Of a DNA stretch of 10,951 nt, positions 1 to 5,963 are shown one piece after another. The stretch is taken from positions 1 through 10,951 of the forward strand of contig LKMV01000023.1 of the NCBI GenBank assembly GCA_001563995.1. Reading direction: 5' to 3'. The DNA comes from Nanohaloarchaea archaeon PL-Br10_U2g16 (GTDB taxonomy: Archaea; Nanohalarchaeota; Nanosalinia; Nanosalinales; Nanosalinaceae). Below the pieces are notes generated by a model that searched no databases, had not been told where the DNA came from, and was given only the letters and a program-made list of their open reading frames with translations. Each line of letters opens with the position of its first letter. Positions within the stretch are counted from its first letter, which is position 1. The position numbers were made by a program, and so were the translations under genes.

Positions 1-26
1 TAATTTCTTACCGAGGTCAGTGCTCA

Positions 27-488
27 ATGGAGAAAAAGATAAATGTCTCTAAGATACTTCTCAGAAACGGAGACAGCGAATTTTTGATAGTCAAGGAGAA
101 GAGTTCAGGTAAATGGGAGCTACCTGGTGGAAAGATAAGAGGAGAAGAAGACAGATTCGACGCAGCTAAAAGAGAGCTTGAGGAAGAGACAGGCTTAGAA
201 GTTGGAGATTTTGAGGACGTTGTGAGGATTGAGGTAGAGTCTTCAAGTACAGTAAACTGCTACATACTTTTTGCCGAGTTAGAAAAAGTTTCACCTGTCC
301 TGGATCAGGAAGAGCTTTCCGATTACAGATGGATGACACCGGAAGAGTACAGGGAAGCTGACTGGCACGCTGATGGAGGATACGGGGCGCCTGCTATGAC
401 GTATGTTAAAGATTATCTGAATGAAGAAAAACTTTATTCGGAAAACAATGATAAAGAAGAGGGTGTTTTACAGAATGCAGCCGTCTGA
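27..488 (+). CDS. Nudix hydrolase, catalytically intact
   Basis: A 153-aa Nudix-fold pyrophosphohydrolase. Members cleave nucleoside diphosphates linked to another moiety (NTPs, ADP-ribose, NADH and similar); the substrate cannot be read from this sequence. The Nudix box is complete at residues 35-57: G35, E41, R49, E50, E53, E54, G56 and L57 fit GX5EX7REUXEEXGU exactly, so the Mg2+-binding glutamates are present. It is preceded by the usual WELPGG lead-in (residues 30-35). Length is typical of a single-domain Nudix enzyme. The ATG at 27 has a good Shine-Dalgarno GAGGT at 13-17 with a 9-nt spacer. Its 3' end overlaps the next gene, a winged-helix/Nudix-like protein, by about 14 nt, so the two are very likely cotranscribed and coupled. 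The last 20 or so residues are polar and probably not part of the fold. The family call is firm; substrate is unknown. Confidence 0.92.
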   Translation: MEKKINVSKILLRNGDSEFLIVKEKSSGKWELPGGKIRGEEDRFDAAKRELEEETGLEVGDFEDVVRIEVESSSTVNCYILFAELEKVSPVLDQEELSDYRWMTPEEYREADWHADGGYGAPAMTYVKDYLNEEKLYSENNDKEEGVLQNAAV

Positions 489-1164
489 ACTACATGAGAT
501 ACAGGTATCTATACTGAAAAAGCTGGGATACGAGGAAGAGGTAGAGTTCTCCGAGCTACAGGGAGATTATGCCAGCAACAAAATAGCTTTCCACCTCAAC
601 CAGCTCAAAGATAAGAATCTGATAGAGAAAACCCCTGATGAAAAGTATACCACAACTAAGAATGGAAGGGAGGTAGTGATTGAGTTTCTTGGCGAGGAGA
701 CTACCAAACCTGTCGTACTGTTAAGTTTAGTTGTGTTTAAAGATGACAAAGTATATCTGGAAAAACAAACCAGCCCCCTTACAATCTTCAAGGATATGTA
801 CAGACTACCGACCGGAAAGGTTAGGACACGTGAAAGACTGAAAGAGACTTCAAAGAGGGTCTACAAACAGGAGTTCGGCGAGGAACCTGACTCTTTAGAA
901 CATCTAGGAAGCTTTGATAAGAAAGTAACGTTGAGGGACGGTGTAGAACAGAAATACCTGCTTTACTATCTGAAGACCAAGTATAAAGGAGATCAGGATG
1001 AAAACTTTTACCCTGTAGACCGGTTCGACAGCATGGAGATAATTCCTGGCGTAGATACGGTCATAAAAGAAGTCTACTATAACAATGACAAGAAACTGAC
1101 CGGAGAATGGGAAGTTATCCAGAGAGACGTGGGAGAGTTCGATATAACACGTTTTGATATATGA
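475..1164 (+). CDS. Winged-helix protein with degenerate Nudix-like domain (putative regulator)
   Basis: A 229-aa protein starting at ATG 475. I prefer this start because a GAGGGTG ribosome-binding site lies at 459-465 with a 9-nt spacer; an open frame back to 421 would overlap the upstream gene by 68 nt. Residues 3-70 look like a winged-helix DNA-binding domain: helix 3-17, a short helix near 25-30, a recognition-helix candidate at 34-47, then a Thr/Lys-rich wing at 52-62. Residues 78-215 look like a Nudix fold. The box region 114-136 keeps G114, E120, R128, E133 and G135, but the RE and EE pairs read RV and QE (V129, Q132). Metal-dependent hydrolysis is therefore doubtful and a ligand-sensing role more likely. 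NrtR-type regulators also pair Nudix and wHTH, but in the opposite order. The overlap with an intact Nudix hydrolase suggests both see the same nucleotide. Regulator function is inference. Confidence 0.75.
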   Translation: MQPSELHEIQVSILKKLGYEEEVEFSELQGDYASNKIAFHLNQLKDKNLIEKTPDEKYTTTKNGREVVIEFLGEETTKPVVLLSLVVFKDDKVYLEKQTSPLTIFKDMYRLPTGKVRTRERLKETSKRVYKQEFGEEPDSLEHLGSFDKKVTLRDGVEQKYLLYYLKTKYKGDQDENFYPVDRFDSMEIIPGVDTVIKEVYYNNDKKLTGEWEVIQRDVGEFDITRFDI

Positions 1165-1209
1165 ACCGGATACAAAGAAGTTTCAAATTTATCAGTTACC
1201 ACAATTGCC

Positions 1210-1226
1210 AAAAGATATATAAAAGT
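1210..1226 (+). promoter_or_regulatory. TATA box with purine-rich BRE-like flank
   Basis: GATATATAAAAG at 1214-1225, preceded by CAAAA, is the clearest archaeal TATA box in the window. Counting about 26 nt downstream puts transcription start near 1245-1248. That gives a leader of roughly 40 nt before the ATG at 1285, so this gene, unlike several neighbours, is probably not leaderless. It separates the CYTH-like gene from the Nudix pair upstream. Confidence 0.7.
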
Positions 1227-1246
1227 AAAAGACCTATTGAAGCTTG

Positions 1247-1268
1247 TCGGTCAACCGAGGTTGACTGA
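1247..1268 (+). promoter_or_regulatory. Inverted repeat at predicted transcription start (operator or leader hairpin)
   Basis: The arms TCGGTCAACC (1247-1256) and GGTTGACTGA (1259-1268) are reverse complements at 9 of 10 positions, with GA between them. The inner 7 bp (GTCAACC/GGTTGAC) are perfect. The dyad sits where the upstream TATA box predicts transcription to begin, and just before the GGAGGGG ribosome-binding site at 1270-1276. It could be an operator for a dimeric repressor, or, in RNA, a stem with a CGAG loop close to the ribosome-binding site. The winged-helix gene next door is an obvious but unproven candidate binder. Confidence 0.5.
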
Positions 1269-1284
1269 TGGAGGGGCTGATTCT

Positions 1285-1755
1285 ATGTACAGAATAAAAT
1301 CAGAGAAGGCTGAAAGACTGCTTGAACAGAATGATACAGAAAGGAGCCGTGAAAAACATTATCTTTTTGGTAGGAACGGCTTGTTCTCATTTGAAGAGAC
1401 AGGATCTGTATACACAGTTGTAGAGACCGATGAAAAAGAGTTCCTGATCCACGACTTTGACAAGAAAGGGAAAAAAGTAAGAGAAGTCGAACAGCTCGGT
1501 AAGGATAACGCAACTGATTTCCTGAAAAAGACAGGCCACAGACCTTTCATGAAACTGGATATCGAAAAGTATAGACTTGAAGAAAGAGGCACCGTGATTG
1601 AGAAGGTTGATCAGCTAGGCTACTTCATAAGCGATCCTGAAATCGGCCAGGAAAAAGTACATTACGGTGAAGAGCTTAAGCAGAAGATGATGAGAGACAC
1701 CGCCAAACATAAAGAAGTTAGAGACAGCGCAGAAGAAATCCTCAGAATGGTTTAA
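1285..1755 (+). CDS. Hypothetical protein, CYTH-like C-terminal half
   Basis: A 156-aa acidic, soluble protein. The frame is open from a TTG at 1237, but I place the start at ATG 1285, which has GGAGGGG at 1270-1276; 1237 would lie upstream of the predicted transcription start. The stretch around residues 62-135 resembles the second half of CYTH domains (CyaB/thiamine-triphosphatase superfamily): a strand with KKGKKVREVEQ, a helix ending FLKKTGHRP, a strand MKLDIEKYRL, then VDQLGYFI in place of the family's DeVegLGdFvEiE. The final catalytic Glu pair is absent (ISD), and there is no N-terminal ExExK, so triphosphate hydrolysis is doubtful. The C-terminal helix, rich in Lys and Glu, is extra. 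A CYTH-like protein beside Nudix genes would fit a phosphorylated-nucleotide theme, but this assignment is from pattern resemblance only and could be wrong. Confidence 0.7.
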   Translation: MYRIKSEKAERLLEQNDTERSREKHYLFGRNGLFSFEETGSVYTVVETDEKEFLIHDFDKKGKKVREVEQLGKDNATDFLKKTGHRPFMKLDIEKYRLEERGTVIEKVDQLGYFISDPEIGQEKVHYGEELKQKMMRDTAKHKEVRDSAEEILRMV

Positions 1756-1772
1756 CCCGAAGCATAACACGG

Positions 1773-1782
1773 GTTTAAAAGT
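1773..1782 (+). promoter_or_regulatory. TATA-like box for the S17e gene
   Basis: GGTTTAAAAG lies between the CYTH-like gene and the S17e gene, centred about 30 nt before the ATG at 1807. No convincing Shine-Dalgarno precedes that ATG, so a leaderless or nearly leaderless transcript is likely. The box overlaps the right arm of a short inverted repeat (AACCCG 1754-1759, CGGGTT 1770-1775). Confidence 0.5.
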
Positions 1783-1806
1783 GTTGGTCAGAATTCTTGA
1801 GATACG

Positions 1807-2028
1807 ATGGGACGTGTAAGACCTACATATATCAAAAGACTGGCAAAAGATCTTGTCGACGCTGATGAAGAGAGATTCTCCGAACAGTTCGACGAAAATA
1901 AGGAAGAACTAAAAGATACCGGCGAATTCAACTCGAAAAAGCTTAGAAACAGGGTAGCCGGCTACATTGTCAGAGTAAAGAAAAATAAAGGAAAGCAGAT
2001 GCCAGTCCAAGAAACAGAAGATGAATAA
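1807..2028 (+). CDS. rps17e: 30S ribosomal protein S17e
   Basis: A 73-aa protein, the usual size for archaeal S17e, a small-subunit ribosomal protein shared by archaea and eukaryotes and absent from bacteria. The N terminus MGRVRPTYIKRLAKDL and the motif SKKLRNRVAGYIVR (residues 43-56) are hallmark S17e sequences. The N-terminal three-helix region is complete; the final 15 or so residues (KNKGKQMPVQ, then an acidic end) are a charged tail beyond the conserved core. The ATG follows a TATA-like box by about 30 nt with no good ribosome-binding site, so it is probably read from a leaderless mRNA. Its last 59 nt overlap, antisense, the 3' end of the convergent surface-protein gene: the tail codons on this strand are the complement of a membrane helix on the other. 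Identification is secure. Confidence 0.95.
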   Translation: MGRVRPTYIKRLAKDLVDADEERFSEQFDENKEELKDTGEFNSKKLRNRVAGYIVRVKKNKGKQMPVQETEDE

Positions 2029-4153
2029 ACTGTAGACCGGAGACTTGTCTAACTTCTGATACAGAATCTCGGTCTTCAACTAGTACAGGCACAGACTCTG
2101 TACGGTTCATATTTATGTCGTTATCTCTTACAGTAACATTCAGATAGCCATCGTACTCTTCTTCAGAGTTAATTCTTACCAGCCTTTCAATCTCCTCCAT
2201 CTCATCTAACTGATAAGACAGTACCTTTTCATTGTTCTCAAGGAAAGTAGCGTTAACCCCTTCAAGAATAATATCTATATCCCTTTCATTCCCTGAGCTT
2301 TCTTCAACAGTCAGGAAGAAATCCCTTACTTCTCCCGTACCCAGAATAAAGCTTGAATAATCCATATTAACTTCCGGAGCTATCCTGTAGTTTTCTCCCA
2401 AAGTCCTCACAAAACTAAACGATCTTGTGGTATTCTCATGGCCATCGCTTAAATCTACATTCCATTCAACAGAATCTCCTACAGATATATCATCTATCTC
2501 TTCAGAATAGTAGGTGCCTTGGTCAGTAGGAGAGCTCTGTGTGTAATCCATCTCATGCTTGCCGAGAAACTCGTTGTTTGAATCATCATAAAAGTAAGCC
2601 GTAAGTTCTTCATCAGCCCCGTCCGGATCCTCTCCAGTGATGTTCAAGACAGCCGTCTCCGAACCCCAGATAGACCCATCTTCGGGGCTAGGCTCCGAGA
2701 TTACAGGAGGGTTGTTAGGGAAGCTATGTGACCCTGTCTCAGTATCGGACAGATCATTCTGATCCTCAATCTCAACTTCTATATCCAGCTCGACAAGATT
2801 TTTGTCCGAATCATGTTCGTCTTCCCAACCATCATTATTATCGTATTCTATCCTGTCAACTTCACAGACTTCACCGTCTATATCGCCGGTATAAGACTCA
2901 GTGTCTCCATCGTGTTCAGCTTCAACCTCACATGAATTCACATCTGAAGAGCCTTCATCAAAATCTGCCTCCAGCACAAATGCGTGTTCATCGTTGGAAT
3001 CATCAAAGTTCAGATCTGTGATCTCAGGAGACTCAAACGTGGAAAAACTCCATGGACCTCCTTCAGCTGAACCGCCATCGTTCGAGGCTTTAGCTGTCCA
3101 GCTGTAACTTTCATCCTCTTCTAACTCATGTATATCCACTTCAGCTGTACAGCCGCTACAGACATTATCGTCAGTATATGTTTCACCATCGACCTCAAAT
3201 TTAACATCCATATCATCTCCGTCCGGATCAGCGACATCAACGCTCAACTTAGTGTCAACCGATACCTCTTCTTCACCATCTTCCGGATCAGGATTTGTAG
3301 GTTCATTTGGAGGCTCCGAGGTATCATATTGTACTATCACCACACCCGAACCACCTTCTCCAGAACATCCTCTATACTCTCCACCACCTCCACCACCTGT
3401 ATTAGCCAAACCGTCATCAGCATCACAACTCTCCCATCCTCCGTCACCGCCTCCTCCTATACCTCCATCCCCTGGTCCCGTACTGCAGCTATCCCGGCAT
3501 CCTCCACCGCCTCCGCCCCCAAAGTAACCGCTCTGACCGACATCATCACCAAATATATTTCCGTAATATACACCCTCTCCTCCATCGCCTCCGTAATCCT
3601 CACTAGCTGCGTCTTCACCTCTTTCATTAGCTCCACCTCCACCTCCTAATGCTCTTCTATCACCTTCTCCTCCTTCATTACCGTAGTCACTTGCTTCATT
3701 AGTTCCTGGTTGTAATGGGTCGCCTCCTTCAGCATACCAGTCTCCTCCACCTCCGGATCCTCCATCAAATCCTCCTTCCCCGGCGCCTGAACCCCAATCG
3801 CCGCTTGCCCCACCCATTCCGCCTCCGATAGCTTCAAGATTATCAAATTTAGAGCTTTCTGCTGGAGTCTCATCAATTTCTGCGCCATCCCCAACTTCTA
3901 TACTAATCTCCTCACCCGGAACCACATCATAAGACTCATCATAAACCACACCCCCACCTCCACCACCACCTCCATAACTATCAGGTCCTCCTCCGGATCC
4001 TCCACCTCCAACTACTAATACTTCAACCTCTTCGACATTTTCTGGAACATCCCAATCTGTATCAGAAACAAATACTTCTCTCTCTTGATCAGCTATAGCA
4101 AGATTGGTTAAAATTAAGGCAAAAAATAGCGCGTAAAGAGCTTTTTTTATCAT
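1970..4153 (-). CDS. Secreted Gly-rich / Ig-like surface protein with C-terminal anchor
   Basis: A 727-aa protein predicted to be exported and held in the membrane by its C terminus. Start is ATG 4153, which shares its A with the TAA stop of the upstream gene (TAATG), so translation is coupled; the frame also extends to a TTG at 4165, which I reject. Residues 1-21 form a signal peptide (MIKK, hydrophobic core, cleavage likely after AIA). Residues 24-277 are a Gly-rich domain: an opening DVPENVEEVEVLVVGGGGSG, many G runs, C219, C223, C243 and C263, and a closing GGSGVVIVQY, as in Gly-rich repeat domains of tail fibres and surface proteins. Then come a fibronectin-III-like module (about 281-375, ending YSWTAKASND...WSFSTFE), further Asp/Glu-rich beta-sandwich modules (about 376-700) with several N-glycosylation sequons, and a hydrophobic helix at 707-727. 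Adhesion or envelope function is inferred. Confidence 0.85.
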   Translation of the reverse strand: MIKKALYALFFALILTNLAIADQEREVFVSDTDWDVPENVEEVEVLVVGGGGSGGGPDSYGGGGGGGGVVYDESYDVVPGEEISIEVGDGAEIDETPAESSKFDNLEAIGGGMGGASGDWGSGAGEGGFDGGSGGGGDWYAEGGDPLQPGTNEASDYGNEGGEGDRRALGGGGGANERGEDAASEDYGGDGGEGVYYGNIFGDDVGQSGYFGGGGGGGCRDSCSTGPGDGGIGGGGDGGWESCDADDGLANTGGGGGGEYRGCSGEGGSGVVIVQYDTSEPPNEPTNPDPEDGEEEVSVDTKLSVDVADPDGDDMDVKFEVDGETYTDDNVCSGCTAEVDIHELEEDESYSWTAKASNDGGSAEGGPWSFSTFESPEITDLNFDDSNDEHAFVLEADFDEGSSDVNSCEVEAEHDGDTESYTGDIDGEVCEVDRIEYDNNDGWEDEHDSDKNLVELDIEVEIEDQNDLSDTETGSHSFPNNPPVISEPSPEDGSIWGSETAVLNITGEDPDGADEELTAYFYDDSNNEFLGKHEMDYTQSSPTDQGTYYSEEIDDISVGDSVEWNVDLSDGHENTTRSFSFVRTLGENYRIAPEVNMDYSSFILGTGEVRDFFLTVEESSGNERDIDIILEGVNATFLENNEKVLSYQLDEMEEIERLVRINSEEEYDGYLNVTVRDNDINMNRTESVPVLVEDRDSVSEVRQVSGLQFIHLLFLGLASAFLYFSLL

Positions 4154-5871
4154 TACCAATCCCAAGTAAATGTATTTGAATCGGTTTTTACTGTGGCATC
4201 AGATTCTAATGAATCTGCCTCCACCCACCATTCATATTCAGTATCCTCCTCAAATGGATAACTCCAATTGAATGTTGTGTGCTCTGACGTACCATCAACT
4301 GTTTCCTCTCCAATTTTTTCTACTTCCTCCGTACCAGTATTTTCTATAAATGCAGCAACTTTCAATTCTTCAAATGGTCTTACTGCAAATGAGACTTCTT
4401 CAGCCGGCGGCGGATTCTCAACCTGCGTATAAGGAGGTTCAAATAACTCCGCTTCGGCTATAGGAAGCTCTTCTGTTGTTTCAAATTCTATAGTTTCAGT
4501 AAAGAGACTCTGAATATTTATATCATGTAAATCATTATATATAAGACTTAAATTTATTTCATGGTTGCCTTTTTCCAAATATAATTGATTTGAAAACGAT
4601 TCATCTTCCAAACCGTGGTAGAAATCCAGGGTTTCAATTTGATCTTGGTTTATCTCTTTGATTAATGTACTGTTAAGTTCAGAAGTCGCCTCTACTTCTA
4701 TATCTATGTCATAACTATCTAGAGACTCTCCATCAGCAGGATAATTTATTTTCAGTGATGGTTCAGGAATATTTTCTGTAGTTTCAAACATACTTGATTC
4801 TGTGTAACTTTCACCATTTTGGACTACTTCGACCTCCCAAGAATGTGATCCTGCATTTCCTATAATAAAATTCTCCTGGAAGCTCTCGCCAGTGGATTCA
4901 ACACCCGATTGCTCATATCGGACCTCATCATTAAGGAATAATATTAAATCATAACCCGATTCCTCAGACTCTACCGACCATTGGAATTCCTTTTCGTAAC
5001 CTTCTACTAGCTCATCTTGTTCTGGAGAAACAAGATTTACGCTGACAGGATCTTCAAGTTCATTTATTTCAAAATTCTGTTCTGATGTCTGCTCCTCGAG
5101 ATCTCCTGCTTCCAGTTCAATCCACCAGCTGTAACCTCCAGCCGACATCTGCTCTACAAATTCTATATCATTCAATCCTGAAGATAAACTTTTACTATCC
5201 TGAGTCTCATCTTCTAAAACTAACGATGCTTCTCCCTCTTGGCTTGAGTTAACCTCAACTCCAAAATTAATCTCCTTTGTTCCGCCTTCCTCCACCTCAA
5301 CCTCTTTCCCATCACCAGGATATGAGCTTAGTATCTGTAAAATATCTTCTTCTGTCTCTCCTCCTTCCGATTCATCTTCAGATTCATCTTGATCTTCATC
5401 ACCAGAACCATCTTCCTCTTCTAAGTCTTCATCAGAAGTTCCTTCTTCTTGCTGATCTTCCTGTTCCTCATCTGTCTCGTCTGTATCTTCGTCCTCTGTC
5501 GTAGTTTCAACTTCGTCTTCGACATTGACCTGAACGGATCTTTCCCCATAACCTTCTCTGCCTACTTCTAAGTCATAGTCTTCATCAGGCACCGTAAAGC
5601 TAAGTTCTCCTTGTTGATCAGTTAAACCGTATAGTTGCCCTTTTACATATACTTCTACGTCCGGAACCGCTTCGCCGGTATCAGAATCTTCTACAGCTAA
5701 CGTCTTGATTTGGCCGGCTACCGGATCATCATAACTGACGGAAAGTGATGCAGTTTCTTGGTCCTCTTGATCCTGTTGGCTATCGGAATCCAAGAAGTAA
5801 ACGGTACCTACTCCTGCAGATATTAGAACTAACGAAGATATCAACATTAAAGTTATATATCCGGTTTTCAT
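4153..5871 (-). CDS. N-terminally anchored beta-sandwich surface protein with acidic stalk
   Basis: A 572-aa protein, first gene of the surface operon. Residues 5-27 form one membrane segment following MKTG, with no clear cleavage site, so it is probably a signal anchor with the rest outside. Residues 48-118 resemble a carboxypeptidase-regulatory or PEGA-like beta domain (AVPDVEVYVKG, then GLTDQQGELSFTVP, then YDLEVGREGYG). Residues 119-175 are an almost pure Asp/Glu/Ser/Thr/Gln stalk. From about 180 to the end there are about four Ig/Fn3-like modules; three carry a recurring strand at GGYSWWIELEAG, SHSWEVEVVQNG and YEWWVEADS. The protein ends abruptly with TFTWDW. An ATG at 5871 follows GGAGAAGG (minus strand) by roughly 10 nt, and a TTTAAA box sits 26 nt upstream. 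It is coupled to the Gly-rich protein gene, so the two probably act together at the envelope. No enzymatic motif seen. Confidence 0.85.
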   Translation of the reverse strand: MKTGYITLMLISSLVLISAGVGTVYFLDSDSQQDQEDQETASLSVSYDDPVAGQIKTLAVEDSDTGEAVPDVEVYVKGQLYGLTDQQGELSFTVPDEDYDLEVGREGYGERSVQVNVEDEVETTTEDEDTDETDEEQEDQQEEGTSDEDLEEEDGSGDEDQDESEDESEGGETEEDILQILSSYPGDGKEVEVEEGGTKEINFGVEVNSSQEGEASLVLEDETQDSKSLSSGLNDIEFVEQMSAGGYSWWIELEAGDLEEQTSEQNFEINELEDPVSVNLVSPEQDELVEGYEKEFQWSVESEESGYDLILFLNDEVRYEQSGVESTGESFQENFIIGNAGSHSWEVEVVQNGESYTESSMFETTENIPEPSLKINYPADGESLDSYDIDIEVEATSELNSTLIKEINQDQIETLDFYHGLEDESFSNQLYLEKGNHEINLSLIYNDLHDINIQSLFTETIEFETTEELPIAEAELFEPPYTQVENPPPAEEVSFAVRPFEELKVAAFIENTGTEEVEKIGEETVDGTSEHTTFNWSYPFEEDTEYEWWVEADSLESDATVKTDSNTFTWDW

Positions 5872-5889
5872 TTCAGTCTGACCTTCTCC

Positions 5890-5901
5890 ACTGTTTAAAC
5901 A
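5890..5901 (-). promoter_or_regulatory. TTTAAA promoter element of the surface operon (shared 12-mer)
   Basis: ACTGTTTAAACA at 5890-5901 contains the palindrome TGTTTAAACA, centred about 26 nt before the ATG at 5871, which is the expected TATA position for a leaderless start. The identical 12-mer occurs at 6947-6958 in the NurA/HAD divergent promoter. An alternative TATA candidate for a longer leader is the A/T-rich stretch at 5921-5930. Confidence 0.45.
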
Positions 5902-5923
5902 TATATTGGCTTTATCTGTTAAT

Positions 5924-5949
5924 AAAAATTAGTAGGAGCCATAGCGCTC
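5924..5949 (-). terminator. Possible terminator downstream of the NurA gene
   Basis: Read on the minus strand just after the NurA stop, GAGC and GCTC (5946-5949 and 5936-5939) can form a short stem with a 6-nt loop, followed by a run of five T (5924-5928). The stem is only 4 bp; archaeal termination depends mainly on the U-run, so this is a weak candidate. It lies upstream of the surface-operon promoter, where termination would be sensible. Confidence 0.3.
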
Positions 5950-5963
5950 AATATGTCAAATAG

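Noticed and set aside
421..474. Upstream extension of the wHTH/Nudix-like gene to ATG 421 or 448
   Set aside because: It would overlap the Nudix gene by up to 68 nt, adds a basic segment unlike the fold, and lacks a ribosome-binding site; ATG 475 has GAGGGTG at the right distance.
1237..1284. TTG start at 1237 for the CYTH-like gene
   Set aside because: It lies upstream of the transcription start predicted by the TATA box, and ATG 1285 has a clear GGAGGGG site.
1954..1965. Perfect 12-bp palindrome GTAGCCGGCTAC just beyond the surface-gene stop
   Set aside because: It falls in the conserved S17e motif (VAGY codons), has only a 4-bp stem once a loop is allowed, and no T-run follows it on the minus strand.
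3252..3527. Pro/Ser-rich open frame on the plus strand with PPPPPP runs
   Set aside because: It is the complement of Gly codons of the surface protein; there is no promoter or ribosome-binding site, and no ordered composition of its own.
3128..3649. 173-aa Ser/Thr/Ile-rich plus-strand frame
   Set aside because: Another antisense shadow of the surface gene, which has a signal peptide, domain structure and anchor on the minus strand.
4141..4147. Run of T on the plus strand
   Set aside because: It is the complement of the Lys-Lys codons in the MIKK signal peptide start; no plus-strand gene ends there.
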